A stretch of 36,914 bases of DNA from assembly GCA_002328585.1 (NCBI GenBank), contig DCUV01000036.1, positions 1-36,914 on the forward strand, in the 5' to 3' direction. The position numbers were made by a program, and so were the translations under genes. This DNA is from Spirochaetia bacterium UBA2205. Lineage in GTDB: Bacteria; Spirochaetota; UBA4802; UB4802. The notes below the pieces were generated by a model. That model was not told the origin of the DNA. It saw only the letters and a list, made by a program, of their open reading frames with translations, and did not search any database. Positions 14,956 through 24,252 of this stretch are shown here, in pieces. Positions within the stretch are counted from its first letter, which is position 1. Each line of letters opens with the position of its first letter.

Positions 14956-16389
14956 ATGGCAATGGAAAAACTTCCACCAAAAGGTTATGAATACAATAAG
15001 GTTTTATCCATGATGGAACAGTATGGCAAAAATGATGCCAACTGGAAACAAGGGAAAACATTCAGTCTTGTTTATCATCGAGATGATGCACATACAAAAT
15101 TTTTGCAAAAAGCATTTGAATTATACTTTGATGAAAATGCTTTAAATCCCATGGCTTTTAAAAGCCTTAAGAGGTTTGAAAGTGAAGTGGTAAAAATGAC
15201 TGCAAACATGTTGCATGCAGGTCCAGAAGCCTGTGGAACCATGACATCGGGTGGAACTGAAAGTTGCTTATTAGCTGTTAAAACCTATCGTGATATGGCA
15301 CGTTCAGCACGTCCATGGATTAAAAAACCAGAAATGATTGTTCCTGAAAGCATTCATGTGGCTTTTGAAAAAGGAGCAGAATACTTTGATGTAAAAATTA
15401 TACGTGCACCTCTGGATAAAGATTTTAAGGTTGATGTAAATGCCGTAAAAAAACTTATAAACCGCAATACCATACTTATCATTGGTTCAGCTCCATGCTA
15501 TCCATATGGCATCATTGATCCAATTGATGAACTGGGTACCATTGCACTTTCAAAAAAAATTCCTTTGCATGTTGATGCCTGCCTTGGAGGTTTTTTACTG
15601 CCATTTGTTGAAAAATCAGGCTATGATATCCCACCATTTGATTTTAGAGTGAATGGTGTTACCTCGATGAGTGCCGATGTACATAAATATGGATTTAGTG
15701 CTAAAGGTGCTTCAGTCATTGTATACCGTAGTATTGATTATTTGCGTCATCAATTTTTTATTTATGAAAACTGGCCGGGTGGAGTTTTTGTTTCTCCAGC
15801 TTTATTGGGTACACGACCTGGTGGAACTATAGCAGCGGCCTGGGCAGCAATGGTGGCACAGGGCGAAGCAGGATACATGAAAAATGCAAAAATAATTATG
15901 GATACATCCAGAAAAATACAGCAGGGGATTGAATCTATAAAAGGTATGGAAATAGTGGGTAAACCTGAATCCAGTGTTTTTGCATACCGTTCTGTTGAGC
16001 CTGATGTGAATACATTTGCTATTGGCGATATTTTGGAAAAAAAAGGATGGCACGTTGACAGGCTCCAGCGTCCGGATGCTCTTCATGCTATGATAACCCC
16101 TATCCATGCAAAGGTTACACAACGTTTTATAAATGATGTTAAAGAAGCTTTTACCATAGTCAGGAAAAATCCAAAATTAGCCTATGAAGGTGGTGCAGCA
16201 ATGTATGCTATGATTTCTCATATACCAATGCGTAAAATGATTCGGAAAAACATATTAAAAATGATGGAAGGCATGTACGGTCCTGAGGGAGAAATACCCG
16301 ATTTAAGCATGGAAGAAGGTAGCAGTGAGGATTTTGCCATGAAAGCAGGTAAATGGTATCTTAAACTGAAAGATACATTTAGAAAGTAA
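14956..16389 (+). CDS. Sphingosine-1-phosphate-lyase-like PLP-dependent enzyme
   Basis: 477-residue PLP enzyme of the group II decarboxylase superfamily. TSGGTES (residues 97-103) binds the cofactor phosphate, HVDACLGGF supplies the ring-stacking Asp, and SADVHKYGFSAKGAS carries the Schiff-base Lys244 and the second Lys250 six residues later. The HKYGxxxKG pattern and TSGGTES closely follow S1P lyases, in which the second Lys is also needed. S1P lyases split sphingoid-base phosphates into a fatty aldehyde and phosphoethanolamine. No membrane anchor is present, as in other bacterial members. Strong AAAGGAGG start. A related amino-acid decarboxylase activity is the alternative. Confidence 0.88.
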   Translation: MAMEKLPPKGYEYNKVLSMMEQYGKNDANWKQGKTFSLVYHRDDAHTKFLQKAFELYFDENALNPMAFKSLKRFESEVVKMTANMLHAGPEACGTMTSGGTESCLLAVKTYRDMARSARPWIKKPEMIVPESIHVAFEKGAEYFDVKIIRAPLDKDFKVDVNAVKKLINRNTILIIGSAPCYPYGIIDPIDELGTIALSKKIPLHVDACLGGFLLPFVEKSGYDIPPFDFRVNGVTSMSADVHKYGFSAKGASVIVYRSIDYLRHQFFIYENWPGGVFVSPALLGTRPGGTIAAAWAAMVAQGEAGYMKNAKIIMDTSRKIQQGIESIKGMEIVGKPESSVFAYRSVEPDVNTFAIGDILEKKGWHVDRLQRPDALHAMITPIHAKVTQRFINDVKEAFTIVRKNPKLAYEGGAAMYAMISHIPMRKMIRKNILKMMEGMYGPEGEIPDLSMEEGSSEDFAMKAGKWYLKLKDTFRK

Positions 16390-17818
16390 TATTGATTTGT
16401 TTATGCCATTCATAGAGTGCTATTGATAATGCTACTGTTGCATTGAGGGACTCAACCACCTGTATGGGTATGGTAACACGGATGCAGTTTTTTATGTTGT
16501 GCAATCCCTGTCCTTCTACACCAGCAAGTAAAACTGCATTTTTTGGGAAAGTAAAATCATATATATTAATTCCTTCCAGGTCTAATGCTATGATTGGATA
16601 CGATAGTTCCATGAAATCAGGTTGATGAAGTGAGGGACCCTGCCATAGATTACATTGAAACACTGCACCTGCAGATGACCGAATTGCTTTAGGATGAAAA
16701 GGATATGCGGCATTTTTGCATATAATAATATTGTTAACGCCAAATGCTACAGCACTTCGTATAGCCGCACCAACATTGACTGGATCCTGAAAAGGAATCA
16801 TAAGCGATAGTCCCTGAGTATTCATATCCCATGGTGCTATGGGTGGCACATCAATAACCAGAATTGGCTGATTGTTTCCCAGCACATCAATCTCATTGAA
16901 AAGCGCTTTTTTTAATAGAATCATTCTTTGCTGCCCAAAATCAGTGATTATCTGTATCAGCTCAGTATCAGTTTCACCATACCCATCATGCAATACAATG
17001 TAGCGGCATAATTGTGGATGTGAAGAGACAAGCTCTTTGATTATTTTTTTTCCAACAACTGTCGACATGCTGCATTTTCTTGGGTCAGCAATAATTTTTT
17101 TTAATTCCTTATAATGTTTATTATCACCGGAGGTAATTGCCAATCCATCGCCTGATGTTCCTTCTTTATTAATAAAATATGTTTTTTTTATTATTACGTT
17201 TGTTTTTTTATAAACGATAAGTCTTCTTTTATATGATGTAGCAGGCAATGTATACGGTTTATCCATTATTTTTGAATAACTATCGCTCATGGTTATATTT
17301 TCTTCATCAACTGATGGACCTTTCATTAATAAAACACTATTGTCCTCTTTTAAAAAATGATTACATCGTTGTAAAGTTTCATTTATTGATTCAACTGCAC
17401 GAGTAATAACACCGCCTACTTCAAAAAATGATTTTTCAGTTACAAGGTGAGGATATATTTCAATATTTTTGAGTTGCAAAGACTCATTGACAATGGATAA
17501 AAATTGTGTGCGTTTATGCCGGCTTTCAGCCAATATGAAGCGTTTATCCGGATAAACTATTGCCAATGGAATGCCGGGAAAACCTGCACCGGTTCCAATA
17601 TCAAGGAGAGGGGAAGGGATAGTGATAAATTTTGTGATGATCAACGAATCAACAAAATGTTTAATAATAATTTCATCAATATTGGTAATGCGGGTAAGAT
17701 CGTGTGATTTATTATACTGCAATAAAAGATGTAAAAATTGATTGAAACGGCTTATAATTTCTTCAGTATAATACAATGAAGCTTTATCAAAGTATTCCTT
17801 AATTAGTTTTTGATACAT
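16379..17818 (-). CDS. Fusion of RsmG (16S rRNA G527 methyltransferase) and a SpoU/TrmH-family methyltransferase
   Basis: One frame of 479 residues joins two methyltransferases. Residues 1-210 are RsmG/GidB: LLQYNKSHDLT, then the SAM loop LLDIGTGAGFPGIPLAI and ITRAVESI. Residues about 230-479 are a SpoU enzyme: a substrate-binding region (ELKKIIADPRKCSMSTVVGK), motif 1 FQDPVNVGAAIRSAVAFGV, motif 2 LLAGVEGQGL and motif 3 IPIQVVESLNATVALSIALY. The second part would 2'-O-methylate an rRNA or tRNA ribose. RsmG is normally a free protein of about 210-240 residues. The frame is continuous, with no frameshift. It lies 10 nt downstream of the M23 gene; its 3' end overlaps the S1P-lyase-like gene by 11 nt, tail to tail. 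Confidence 0.92.
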   Translation of the reverse strand: MYQKLIKEYFDKASLYYTEEIISRFNQFLHLLLQYNKSHDLTRITNIDEIIIKHFVDSLIITKFITIPSPLLDIGTGAGFPGIPLAIVYPDKRFILAESRHKRTQFLSIVNESLQLKNIEIYPHLVTEKSFFEVGGVITRAVESINETLQRCNHFLKEDNSVLLMKGPSVDEENITMSDSYSKIMDKPYTLPATSYKRRLIVYKKTNVIIKKTYFINKEGTSGDGLAITSGDNKHYKELKKIIADPRKCSMSTVVGKKIIKELVSSHPQLCRYIVLHDGYGETDTELIQIITDFGQQRMILLKKALFNEIDVLGNNQPILVIDVPPIAPWDMNTQGLSLMIPFQDPVNVGAAIRSAVAFGVNNIIICKNAAYPFHPKAIRSSAGAVFQCNLWQGPSLHQPDFMELSYPIIALDLEGINIYDFTFPKNAVLLAGVEGQGLHNIKNCIRVTIPIQVVESLNATVALSIALYEWHKQINITF

Positions 17819-17828
17819 TGTGATGCTA

Positions 17829-18776
17829 TTACCATAGCACTTTCATTGGATTTATAAGTTTATTATATTGCCATAGTGTAAAATGGAGATGTGGACCAGT
17901 AGACCATCCGGTTGAACCAACCCTTCCTACAAATTGTCCTGCTTTAATATGCTGTCCAGGGCGAACGTGTATAGATGACAAATGTCCATACAATGTTTTA
18001 AAACCTTCATCATGTTGTATAATAACTGCTTTTCCATAGCCACCCATCCATCCGCAACTGATTACAACACCTCCCCTTGCTGCTCCAACTGGAGTACCAT
18101 AAGGTGCTGCTATATCCAGCCCATTATGGAAACCCCACTGCCTGAAAATAGGATGAAACCTTCCGCCGTAAAAAGATGTTAATCGTCCGCCAAGAGGTGA
18201 TCTGAACATTTCTCGTATGGTAAATTGCTTTGATAGCTGTGGAGTCATCACATCTGCTTTAGGACGTGCATTGATAACATATACAGCAACAGGTTTTTCT
18301 AGTTTTGATACAATAGATTGCAAACGTAATAAAAATAGGGATGGCGTTAATACATTTTTTTCAGATACATCATAGAGTGAGTGGAGAGAATCTATTTCAT
18401 TAATATCTGCAACAAAATGGAGAACTCCTTTTTGAGATGGAATAACTATCTTCTGGTCAACTTTTGCTATAATAGATTCCCATAAAGGATTGGCTCCTAT
18501 TAAGGTATCAATGTCAATCTTGTGTTCTTTTGCTATCTTCCAGAAATTATCACCCTTTTCTATGGTTTGTATAGTAAACTTTACTCCGGGTATAGTAAGC
18601 GTTTGTATATACGCTATATACTCATCATTATTGGCAAAAACATCAGCGGGTTTAAGCAGGCTACTATTACTATCATATGATGAGTTATTCATTAACTTGA
18701 TTATACATAATGTAAAACCGAACAATAGAGTTATACAAAATGTTATACTATAAAATAATAGTTTATTTTTAAGCAT
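17829..18776 (-). CDS. LysM and M23-family metallopeptidase (cell-wall endopeptidase)
   Basis: 315 residues: an N-terminal membrane anchor or signal (about residues 5-28), a LysM domain (TIEKGDNFWKIAKEHKI, about 77-120) that binds peptidoglycan, a linker, and a C-terminal LytM/M23 domain. Zinc ligands are seen in GFHNGLDIAA (HxxxD) and GPHLHFTL (HxH), with YGHLSSIHVRPGQ and VGSTGWSTG as family blocks. It should cut or regulate cross-link cleavage of peptidoglycan in the periplasm; all ligands are present, so it may be active rather than an EnvC-like activator. AAGG precedes the ATG. It is followed after 10 nt by the RsmG-SpoU fusion. Confidence 0.92.
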   Translation of the reverse strand: MLKNKLLFYSITFCITLLFGFTLCIIKLMNNSSYDSNSSLLKPADVFANNDEYIAYIQTLTIPGVKFTIQTIEKGDNFWKIAKEHKIDIDTLIGANPLWESIIAKVDQKIVIPSQKGVLHFVADINEIDSLHSLYDVSEKNVLTPSLFLLRLQSIVSKLEKPVAVYVINARPKADVMTPQLSKQFTIREMFRSPLGGRLTSFYGGRFHPIFRQWGFHNGLDIAAPYGTPVGAARGGVVISCGWMGGYGKAVIIQHDEGFKTLYGHLSSIHVRPGQHIKAGQFVGRVGSTGWSTGPHLHFTLWQYNKLINPMKVLW

Positions 18777-19479
18777 GTTGATACCTTAGTTTTTTATTAA
18801 TATTTTTTGTTGCTTTATTCATTTACCCATACCCAAAAATAATTTTTTTAATATAACTTTTTAAAATGTAATGTCAAATATAAAAATGAATCTATACTAT
18901 AATAGTTATATTGTACATGATCGTTTGTGAAAACAGGTATAAGCAGAATCAGATTTATCATATTGTAACTAATAAATAAACAAATTTTTAAAGATGCTAA
19001 TACTATAATTATCGAATAAATGGTGTTAATGAATTATTTAATAATTGAATACTATGGATGGAAAGTCTAACTGGATTGTTTTTCACGTCAACAATTTTTT
19101 TATTCAATAAGTAAATCTCTAATAATTATATTGTGGATTTCCTTTGTAGACGCAGGCATTGGTAAATTTTTATTATTTTTAAAAAAAACATTTTTAGAAA
19201 TTTTAATACAATTTAGAACAGTGAAAGAAGTGTTTACAGGGACTGCTTATACGGATATAGCATTGGCATGAACTCAGTGTAAAATACCAGAAAGAAAAGG
19301 TATAGCTAAAAAAAGTTACATTTATTATCATTGAGTGTTGATGATATTGTGCTTAATGCTGCAATACTACAATACTGCAATATATGATTTTCATACATTG
19401 CATATCATAGTAACAATTTTAGACTGAGGTGTAAAAAGGGGTATAATAATTAATCCTTATTAATTATATCAAATGGGGG
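18777..19479. other. Long AT-rich intergenic stretch, no gene recognised
   Basis: About 700 bp between the divergent M23 and NDH-2 genes. It is AT-rich with many stops. One plus-strand frame is open for about 69 codons (19066-19273) but has no ATG or ribosome binding site, and its product is not recognisable. A short CAATACT/CAATATA-like repetition is near 19365. It probably holds the two divergent promoters. Confidence 0.5.
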
Positions 19480-19488
19480 ATGTCATCC

Positions 19489-20799
19489 ATGATAAATCAA
19501 AGGCAAAAAACAGTTGTTGTCATTGGTGCTGGTTTTGGCGGATTATGGGTTGCAAAGGAACTATCGAACACCAATTATCATGTAATTCTTATTGATAAAA
19601 ACAATTACCATACTTTTTTACCATTGCTATATCAGGTGAGTGCTGCAGAAATAGAACCTGAACAGATTGCTTCACCGGTACGATTTATCATTAGAAATAC
19701 AAAAAATATACGTTTCATACGTGGAGAAGTAACAGCTATACACTATGCAAATAAAACAATAGAATGCCTTGGACAACATATACCATTTGATTATCTGGTG
19801 GTAGCAGCAGGAAGTGTCAATAGCTATTTCAATATTAGTGGAGCTTCACAGTATTCCTTTCCATTAAAAACACTGGATGATGCAATGATACTGAGGAATC
19901 ACGTTTTATCCTGTTTTGAAAGGGCTTCATTTGTTGACGATAAGAATCAGCGGAAAAGATTGCTTACCATTGTCATTGTTGGTGGGGGACCAACAGGGGT
20001 TGAGTTTGCCGGTGCATTGGCGGAGCTGGTTCATGGGCCGTTACATAAAGATTTTCCGGAGTTAGATTCCGAAGAGATCAGTGTTTGTTTGATAGAAGCA
20101 GGTGACAGGATATTAGGCATGTATCCTCCAATCTTATCGGAGTATGCAAAGTCTGAATTAATAAAAAAAGGTGTTAACGTTTTGACCCATGCTAATGTTG
20201 GTAAAATAGAGGCTACAGGGGTTTACCTAAACGATAGTACAATAATCCCTACCGAGACAGTTGTGTGGACAGCAGGGGTAAAGGGAGAAATAATAAAAAA
20301 TGATTGTAACATGAAAATATCTACCAACGGGAGAATACAAGTTAACGACAATCTAAATATTCCCGGATATGATGATGTTTTTATTATTGGAGATTTAGCA
20401 CAATATAGTCAGGAAGGAAAGACATTGCCTATGATTGCACCAGTAGCCATTCAGCAGGGTAAATATGTTGGTCGCTTTCTAAAATTAATGGGTAAAAATA
20501 GAAAAACAAAACCATTTCACTATAGAGATAAAGGCAGTATGGTTACCATTGGACGCAACCATGCAGTAACACAGGTAGCTGGTTTGCATTTAAAAGGGTA
20601 TATAGCCTGGATTATCTGGATATTTATCCATATACTCTATTTAATTGGATTTAGAAATAAACTTTTTGTTATGATCAACTGGGTGTGGGATTATATTTTC
20701 TTTGAAAAGAGTGTCAGGCTTATCTTACCTCGATGCTGCGATAATCCTGATAACACTACATGTAAACGAAGGTTTCCCAACAATCATTTTTGCAATTAA
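19489..20799 (+). CDS. ndh: Type II NADH dehydrogenase (NDH-2)
   Basis: Non-proton-pumping NADH:quinone oxidoreductase, 436 residues, peripheral on the inner membrane. FAD-binding VVVIGAGFGGLWVAKEL at the N-terminus, HTFLPLLYQVSAAEIEPEQI (quinone-site region), NADH-binding VIVGGGPTGVEFAGALAEL near residue 165, VWTAGV, and VFIIGDLAQY...APVAIQQGKYVG. The C-terminus has the usual hydrophobic and amphipathic anchor (YIAWIIWIFIHILYLIGF). An ATG three codons upstream (19480) abuts GGGGG; the ATG at 19489 has it eight bases upstream and is preferred. It stands alone. It would recycle NADH from beta-oxidation while the ETF system handles the flavin electrons. Confidence 0.93.
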   Translation: MINQRQKTVVVIGAGFGGLWVAKELSNTNYHVILIDKNNYHTFLPLLYQVSAAEIEPEQIASPVRFIIRNTKNIRFIRGEVTAIHYANKTIECLGQHIPFDYLVVAAGSVNSYFNISGASQYSFPLKTLDDAMILRNHVLSCFERASFVDDKNQRKRLLTIVIVGGGPTGVEFAGALAELVHGPLHKDFPELDSEEISVCLIEAGDRILGMYPPILSEYAKSELIKKGVNVLTHANVGKIEATGVYLNDSTIIPTETVVWTAGVKGEIIKNDCNMKISTNGRIQVNDNLNIPGYDDVFIIGDLAQYSQEGKTLPMIAPVAIQQGKYVGRFLKLMGKNRKTKPFHYRDKGSMVTIGRNHAVTQVAGLHLKGYIAWIIWIFIHILYLIGFRNKLFVMINWVWDYIFFEKSVRLILPRCCDNPDNTTCKRRFPNNHFCN

Positions 20800-20808
20800 T
20801 AAACAATG

Positions 20809-20881
<73 letters not shown>

Positions 20882-20902
20882 ACAATGCTGCACATGGTTT
20901 AT

Positions 20903-20933
20903 ATTTAAGCTAATAGCACTAATTTTTTGTCAA
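20903..20933 (-). promoter_or_regulatory. Possible promoter of the tRNA-Thr gene
   Basis: On the minus strand TTGACA (20928-20933) and TTAAAT (20903-20908), spacer 19 nt, about 22 nt before the tRNA. The -35 box is perfect, the spacing is long. Confidence 0.4.
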
Positions 20934-21102
20934 ACGAAAAATATAATACAGCCTGCAAATCATAATTAAATCCAATACTCATTAAAATAAAATGTAGTCT
21001 TTGCAGATTATATTTTTATAAAATATTCTTGATTATTTTAACCGATTTATTATATGTAAACAAAGTTACTATAAAAAAATATATATAAGGGGTCTGGCAG
21101 TT

Positions 21103-23754
21103 ATGGGTTCTATTATACTGTTCAATTCGTTTTCATTGGGTACAATTATACCTATAATTTTTTTCTTAACAACAGGGTTTTTTTTATACAATACAAAAGA
21201 TAAATCAGAAGCTACCACCATATTAGCTAAAGCTTTAATTATACTGGGTGTTTTTAATTTTGGATATTTTATATCATCAAGTGTTTATCATCCATTGGCA
21301 GCATATCATCGATGGTTAACCATTATAACCATATTGCTGGGAATAGCATATCAAGGATACCTATACTTCTTTTATCCTTATCCTAGAGCACCCCGTGCAG
21401 CCAAGGTATATCTTATAATCGGTTATATACTTTCATTTGGTGCACTGATTGCTTTTATCATCATCTCATTGCAATCTGATATTGTATTTTTATTCAGAGG
21501 TCACTATTATGATTTTGATGCTGAAACGATAAGCAAACAGATAGGTGTCTTAATAATGGTTGGAGTTTTATGTTCTTTTATTGTAATGTGGTGGCGTATC
21601 TTTACCAGCAATAAAGAAGAAAAAAAGATTTTATTACTTTTGTTTTTATTCACAGTGATAGGTACCGTCGTCCCTTCCACTACCAATACACTGAGCAGGG
21701 AAGGGGTTATTGATAGAGACGTATTCCATACAGCATGGACATTGTTTAACCTTTTGGGTTTCTTTCTTGTATTTATAGTATATATCAATAATTCAAAAGA
21801 ACGATTTTCATTTTTAGGTAAACTCATCGGGATTATACTGGTAACTGTTTTGTGCTTACTGCAGATTATAGGATTTATTGTTCTTAAGAAGAATGAAAAG
21901 GATTTTGATGAAATTTATTACCGTTCTGCTTTGTTAGCAGTACTCAACAATCAAACTATGGATAACTATATTTATCACGCTACATACAATATTGCCAATA
22001 ATACATGGACACAAAATCTGCCAGATAGTTATAGTAAAAATGACATTGCAATGGAGATAAAACATGCGTATATATGGAATACGATTTTTTCACTTGCTGA
22101 AAATAATAATGTAGAGGGGATACAATTATTATTGGATAATATTCCAGTATCTTTTCAGGGATATGCAGCAACCATACAGCATTATATTGAGCAGCATAAA
22201 AACACCATTGATCATAATGCACTAATGGCGTTTCTCAGGGAGCTTGATGCAAAAGTCTATCATTTTCACCATAAGGTATCGCAATTAAATGACTCTAACT
22301 TCAAAAATGACCTGAAGTTATTATTGCCACAACAAAAACCAATATTGCAGCAATTTACTAATGCTATCGCCAATTACCTTGAAACAACCTCAATAGAAGG
22401 CAAAGAGTTAAAACATGACATAGTGCAGTTTTTAATCCCGGTACAATTTACAGGGATGCGGATATACCACACAGCATCTGATGGTCAGCAAATTGTTGCT
22501 TACCGATACATAAACAATGAAATTATTCATGAGATAGCTTTCCCTTATACTGCATATCGTTCATTTATGCATTCAACTGTCGCTACATTAATAGCAATTG
22601 TTATTATAGTATATGTATTTATACGCTTTGGAATACGATTATTTTTTGCAGGTATCCTTGTTAAACCTCTTCGTATGTTAACTGATGGTTTGAAAGAAGT
22701 TGATAAAGGCAATTTTAACATTGCCATACCGGTACAATCCGGCGATGAATTTGGTTATATTACCAGCGCTTTTAATAAGATGGTTGAATCGTTAAAAAAC
22801 TTGTTTCAATCAACTCATGCAAAATCAGAAGAAGTAAAACGATTGAGCTCTGATCTTAATATTTCAGCTACCAAGTTATATGATATTGCAAGGGAACTAT
22901 CAACCATTGTAGAAGAAACCTCCAGTGCTTATGAAGAGATGTCATCGTCGTTTGAATCCAATCTAAACGCAATTCAACAACAAGCTAACAGTATGGACGT
23001 GATTAAAAATGATATTGAATCGATTGATGCCAGCAGCAATCAAGTGTCACAGCGAATAACCCGTTTATCAAATTCTATTGAACAAGCCGTAAAACAATCT
23101 GAGGATGGAGAAGTTACCATTACCAAATCAATCAATGCTATTGAAACAATCGCTGATTATTTGAAGGAAGTTGAACAGACTATTGTGAATATAAATGAAA
23201 TAGCTGATAAAATAAACCTGCTTGCATTAAATGCCGCTATAGAAGCTGCACGAGCAGGAGAATCTGGTAAAGGATTTTCAGTTGTCGCTGATGAAGTCAA
23301 TAAATTAGCAGATCAAACCACTGACATAGTAAAGGGAATTCATTCAACCATTGCTGATCAGGCTAAAATGATCACCAATGAGATACAATATATAAGTAAA
23401 GCAACTGAAGCTATTAAAGCTATTAGAAAAGGCATTGGTGAAACTTTTAATGTATTGAAAGACACCGTTGATTTTACTAACGAATTAGGGGTAAAAAATC
23501 AAGATATACGATCAAAACTTGAAAAATTTAAAGAATTATCCGGGTCAGTGTATAATTTTTCGATGGAACAAAAGGTTACCATTGATGAATTAACCAAAGC
23601 GGTCAATGCAATTATCGAAATAAGTCAGAAAGCGCTTGAAAGCGCTGAATTTGTACAGGGATTTTCAAAAATCCTTGATTTAAGTGCACAAGAGTTAAGT
23701 GAAAGTATAGGGTACACTGCTAATTCTAATTCAGAATCTAACAATAACACATAA
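21103..23754 (+). CDS. Methyl-accepting chemotaxis protein with multi-helix membrane N-terminus
   Basis: 883 residues. The first 260 hold about eight hydrophobic helices resembling a 7TM sensor region. An extracytoplasmic segment follows (about 262-485), then another helix (about 490-515), a HAMP domain (520-572; KPLRMLTDGLKEVDKGNFNI), and a long coiled-coil signalling domain. The hairpin tip reads INLLALNAAIEAARAGE then GKGFSVVADEVNKLADQT (about 703-740), the near-invariant contact region for CheA/CheW. The combination of a polytopic N-terminus with an additional ligand domain is uncommon. AAGGGG precedes the ATG. No che genes are nearby. Ligand unknown. Confidence 0.93.
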   Translation: MGSIILFNSFSLGTIIPIIFFLTTGFFLYNTKDKSEATTILAKALIILGVFNFGYFISSSVYHPLAAYHRWLTIITILLGIAYQGYLYFFYPYPRAPRAAKVYLIIGYILSFGALIAFIIISLQSDIVFLFRGHYYDFDAETISKQIGVLIMVGVLCSFIVMWWRIFTSNKEEKKILLLLFLFTVIGTVVPSTTNTLSREGVIDRDVFHTAWTLFNLLGFFLVFIVYINNSKERFSFLGKLIGIILVTVLCLLQIIGFIVLKKNEKDFDEIYYRSALLAVLNNQTMDNYIYHATYNIANNTWTQNLPDSYSKNDIAMEIKHAYIWNTIFSLAENNNVEGIQLLLDNIPVSFQGYAATIQHYIEQHKNTIDHNALMAFLRELDAKVYHFHHKVSQLNDSNFKNDLKLLLPQQKPILQQFTNAIANYLETTSIEGKELKHDIVQFLIPVQFTGMRIYHTASDGQQIVAYRYINNEIIHEIAFPYTAYRSFMHSTVATLIAIVIIVYVFIRFGIRLFFAGILVKPLRMLTDGLKEVDKGNFNIAIPVQSGDEFGYITSAFNKMVESLKNLFQSTHAKSEEVKRLSSDLNISATKLYDIARELSTIVEETSSAYEEMSSSFESNLNAIQQQANSMDVIKNDIESIDASSNQVSQRITRLSNSIEQAVKQSEDGEVTITKSINAIETIADYLKEVEQTIVNINEIADKINLLALNAAIEAARAGESGKGFSVVADEVNKLADQTTDIVKGIHSTIADQAKMITNEIQYISKATEAIKAIRKGIGETFNVLKDTVDFTNELGVKNQDIRSKLEKFKELSGSVYNFSMEQKVTIDELTKAVNAIIEISQKALESAEFVQGFSKILDLSAQELSESIGYTANSNSESNNNT

Positions 23755-23762
23755 TTTATATA

Positions 23763-23790
23763 TCAGATTGTAGTATTCAGATTGTAGTAT
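23763..23790. repeat. Perfect 14-bp tandem duplication
   Basis: TCAGATTGTAGTAT occurs twice head to tail just after the chemoreceptor gene. It looks like a small slippage duplication. Confidence 0.7.
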
Positions 23791-23969
23791 TAAGTACAAC
23801 ATCTTATATTATTATAACTTTATAACTTTGTTACTTTAAAATTTTTTAAAGAAAAATTATTCATTTGTTGCTATGTTAGTATCGATTATTTCATAGTTAA
23901 TCATTCAATATAATATATTAATTATATTCATGAAAGTTATAATATTTATGCATAATATGGAGGGATGAA

Positions 23970-24239
23970 ATGCCTACCTACGAATATGTTTGTACCTCTT
24001 GTAATAAAAAATTTGAATTGTTCCAATCTATAAAGGATGAACCAGTAAAAACATGTACGCAATGCGGAGGTGAAGTTAAACGTATTATAGGTGCTGGAGC
24101 CGGAATTATTTTTAAAGGCTCAGGCTTTTATGTAACCGACTATAAGAATAATTCAAGTGATAAGTTAGTTAAATCTTCTTCAGAAAATTCATGTGCTTCA
24201 TGTCAATCGAAAACATGTGAAGCCAATACAGAATCGTAG
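23970..24239 (+). CDS. FmdB-family zinc-ribbon protein
   Basis: 89 residues. MPTYEYVCTSCNKKFE at the start and CTQCGG about 25 residues later give the two CXXC knuckles of the FmdB zinc ribbon, followed by IFKGSGFYVTDY, the standard family motif. The C-terminal tail adds a further set of cysteines (CASCQSKTC), frequent in this family. Role unclear; named for a regulator of formamidase genes, but widespread and not functionally settled. GGAGG lies shortly before the ATG. It is convergent with the next gene, 13 nt apart. Confidence 0.93.
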   Translation: MPTYEYVCTSCNKKFELFQSIKDEPVKTCTQCGGEVKRIIGAGAGIIFKGSGFYVTDYKNNSSDKLVKSSSENSCASCQSKTCEANTES

Positions 24240-24252
24240 AATAATAGAATTA

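Noticed and set aside
19066..19273. Open plus-strand stretch of about 69 codons before NDH-2
   Set aside because: There is no start codon with a ribosome binding site and no recognisable product; possibly a gene remnant but not supportable.
23763..23790. Tandem repeat considered as a CRISPR start
   Set aside because: Only two 14-bp copies without spacers; simple duplication.
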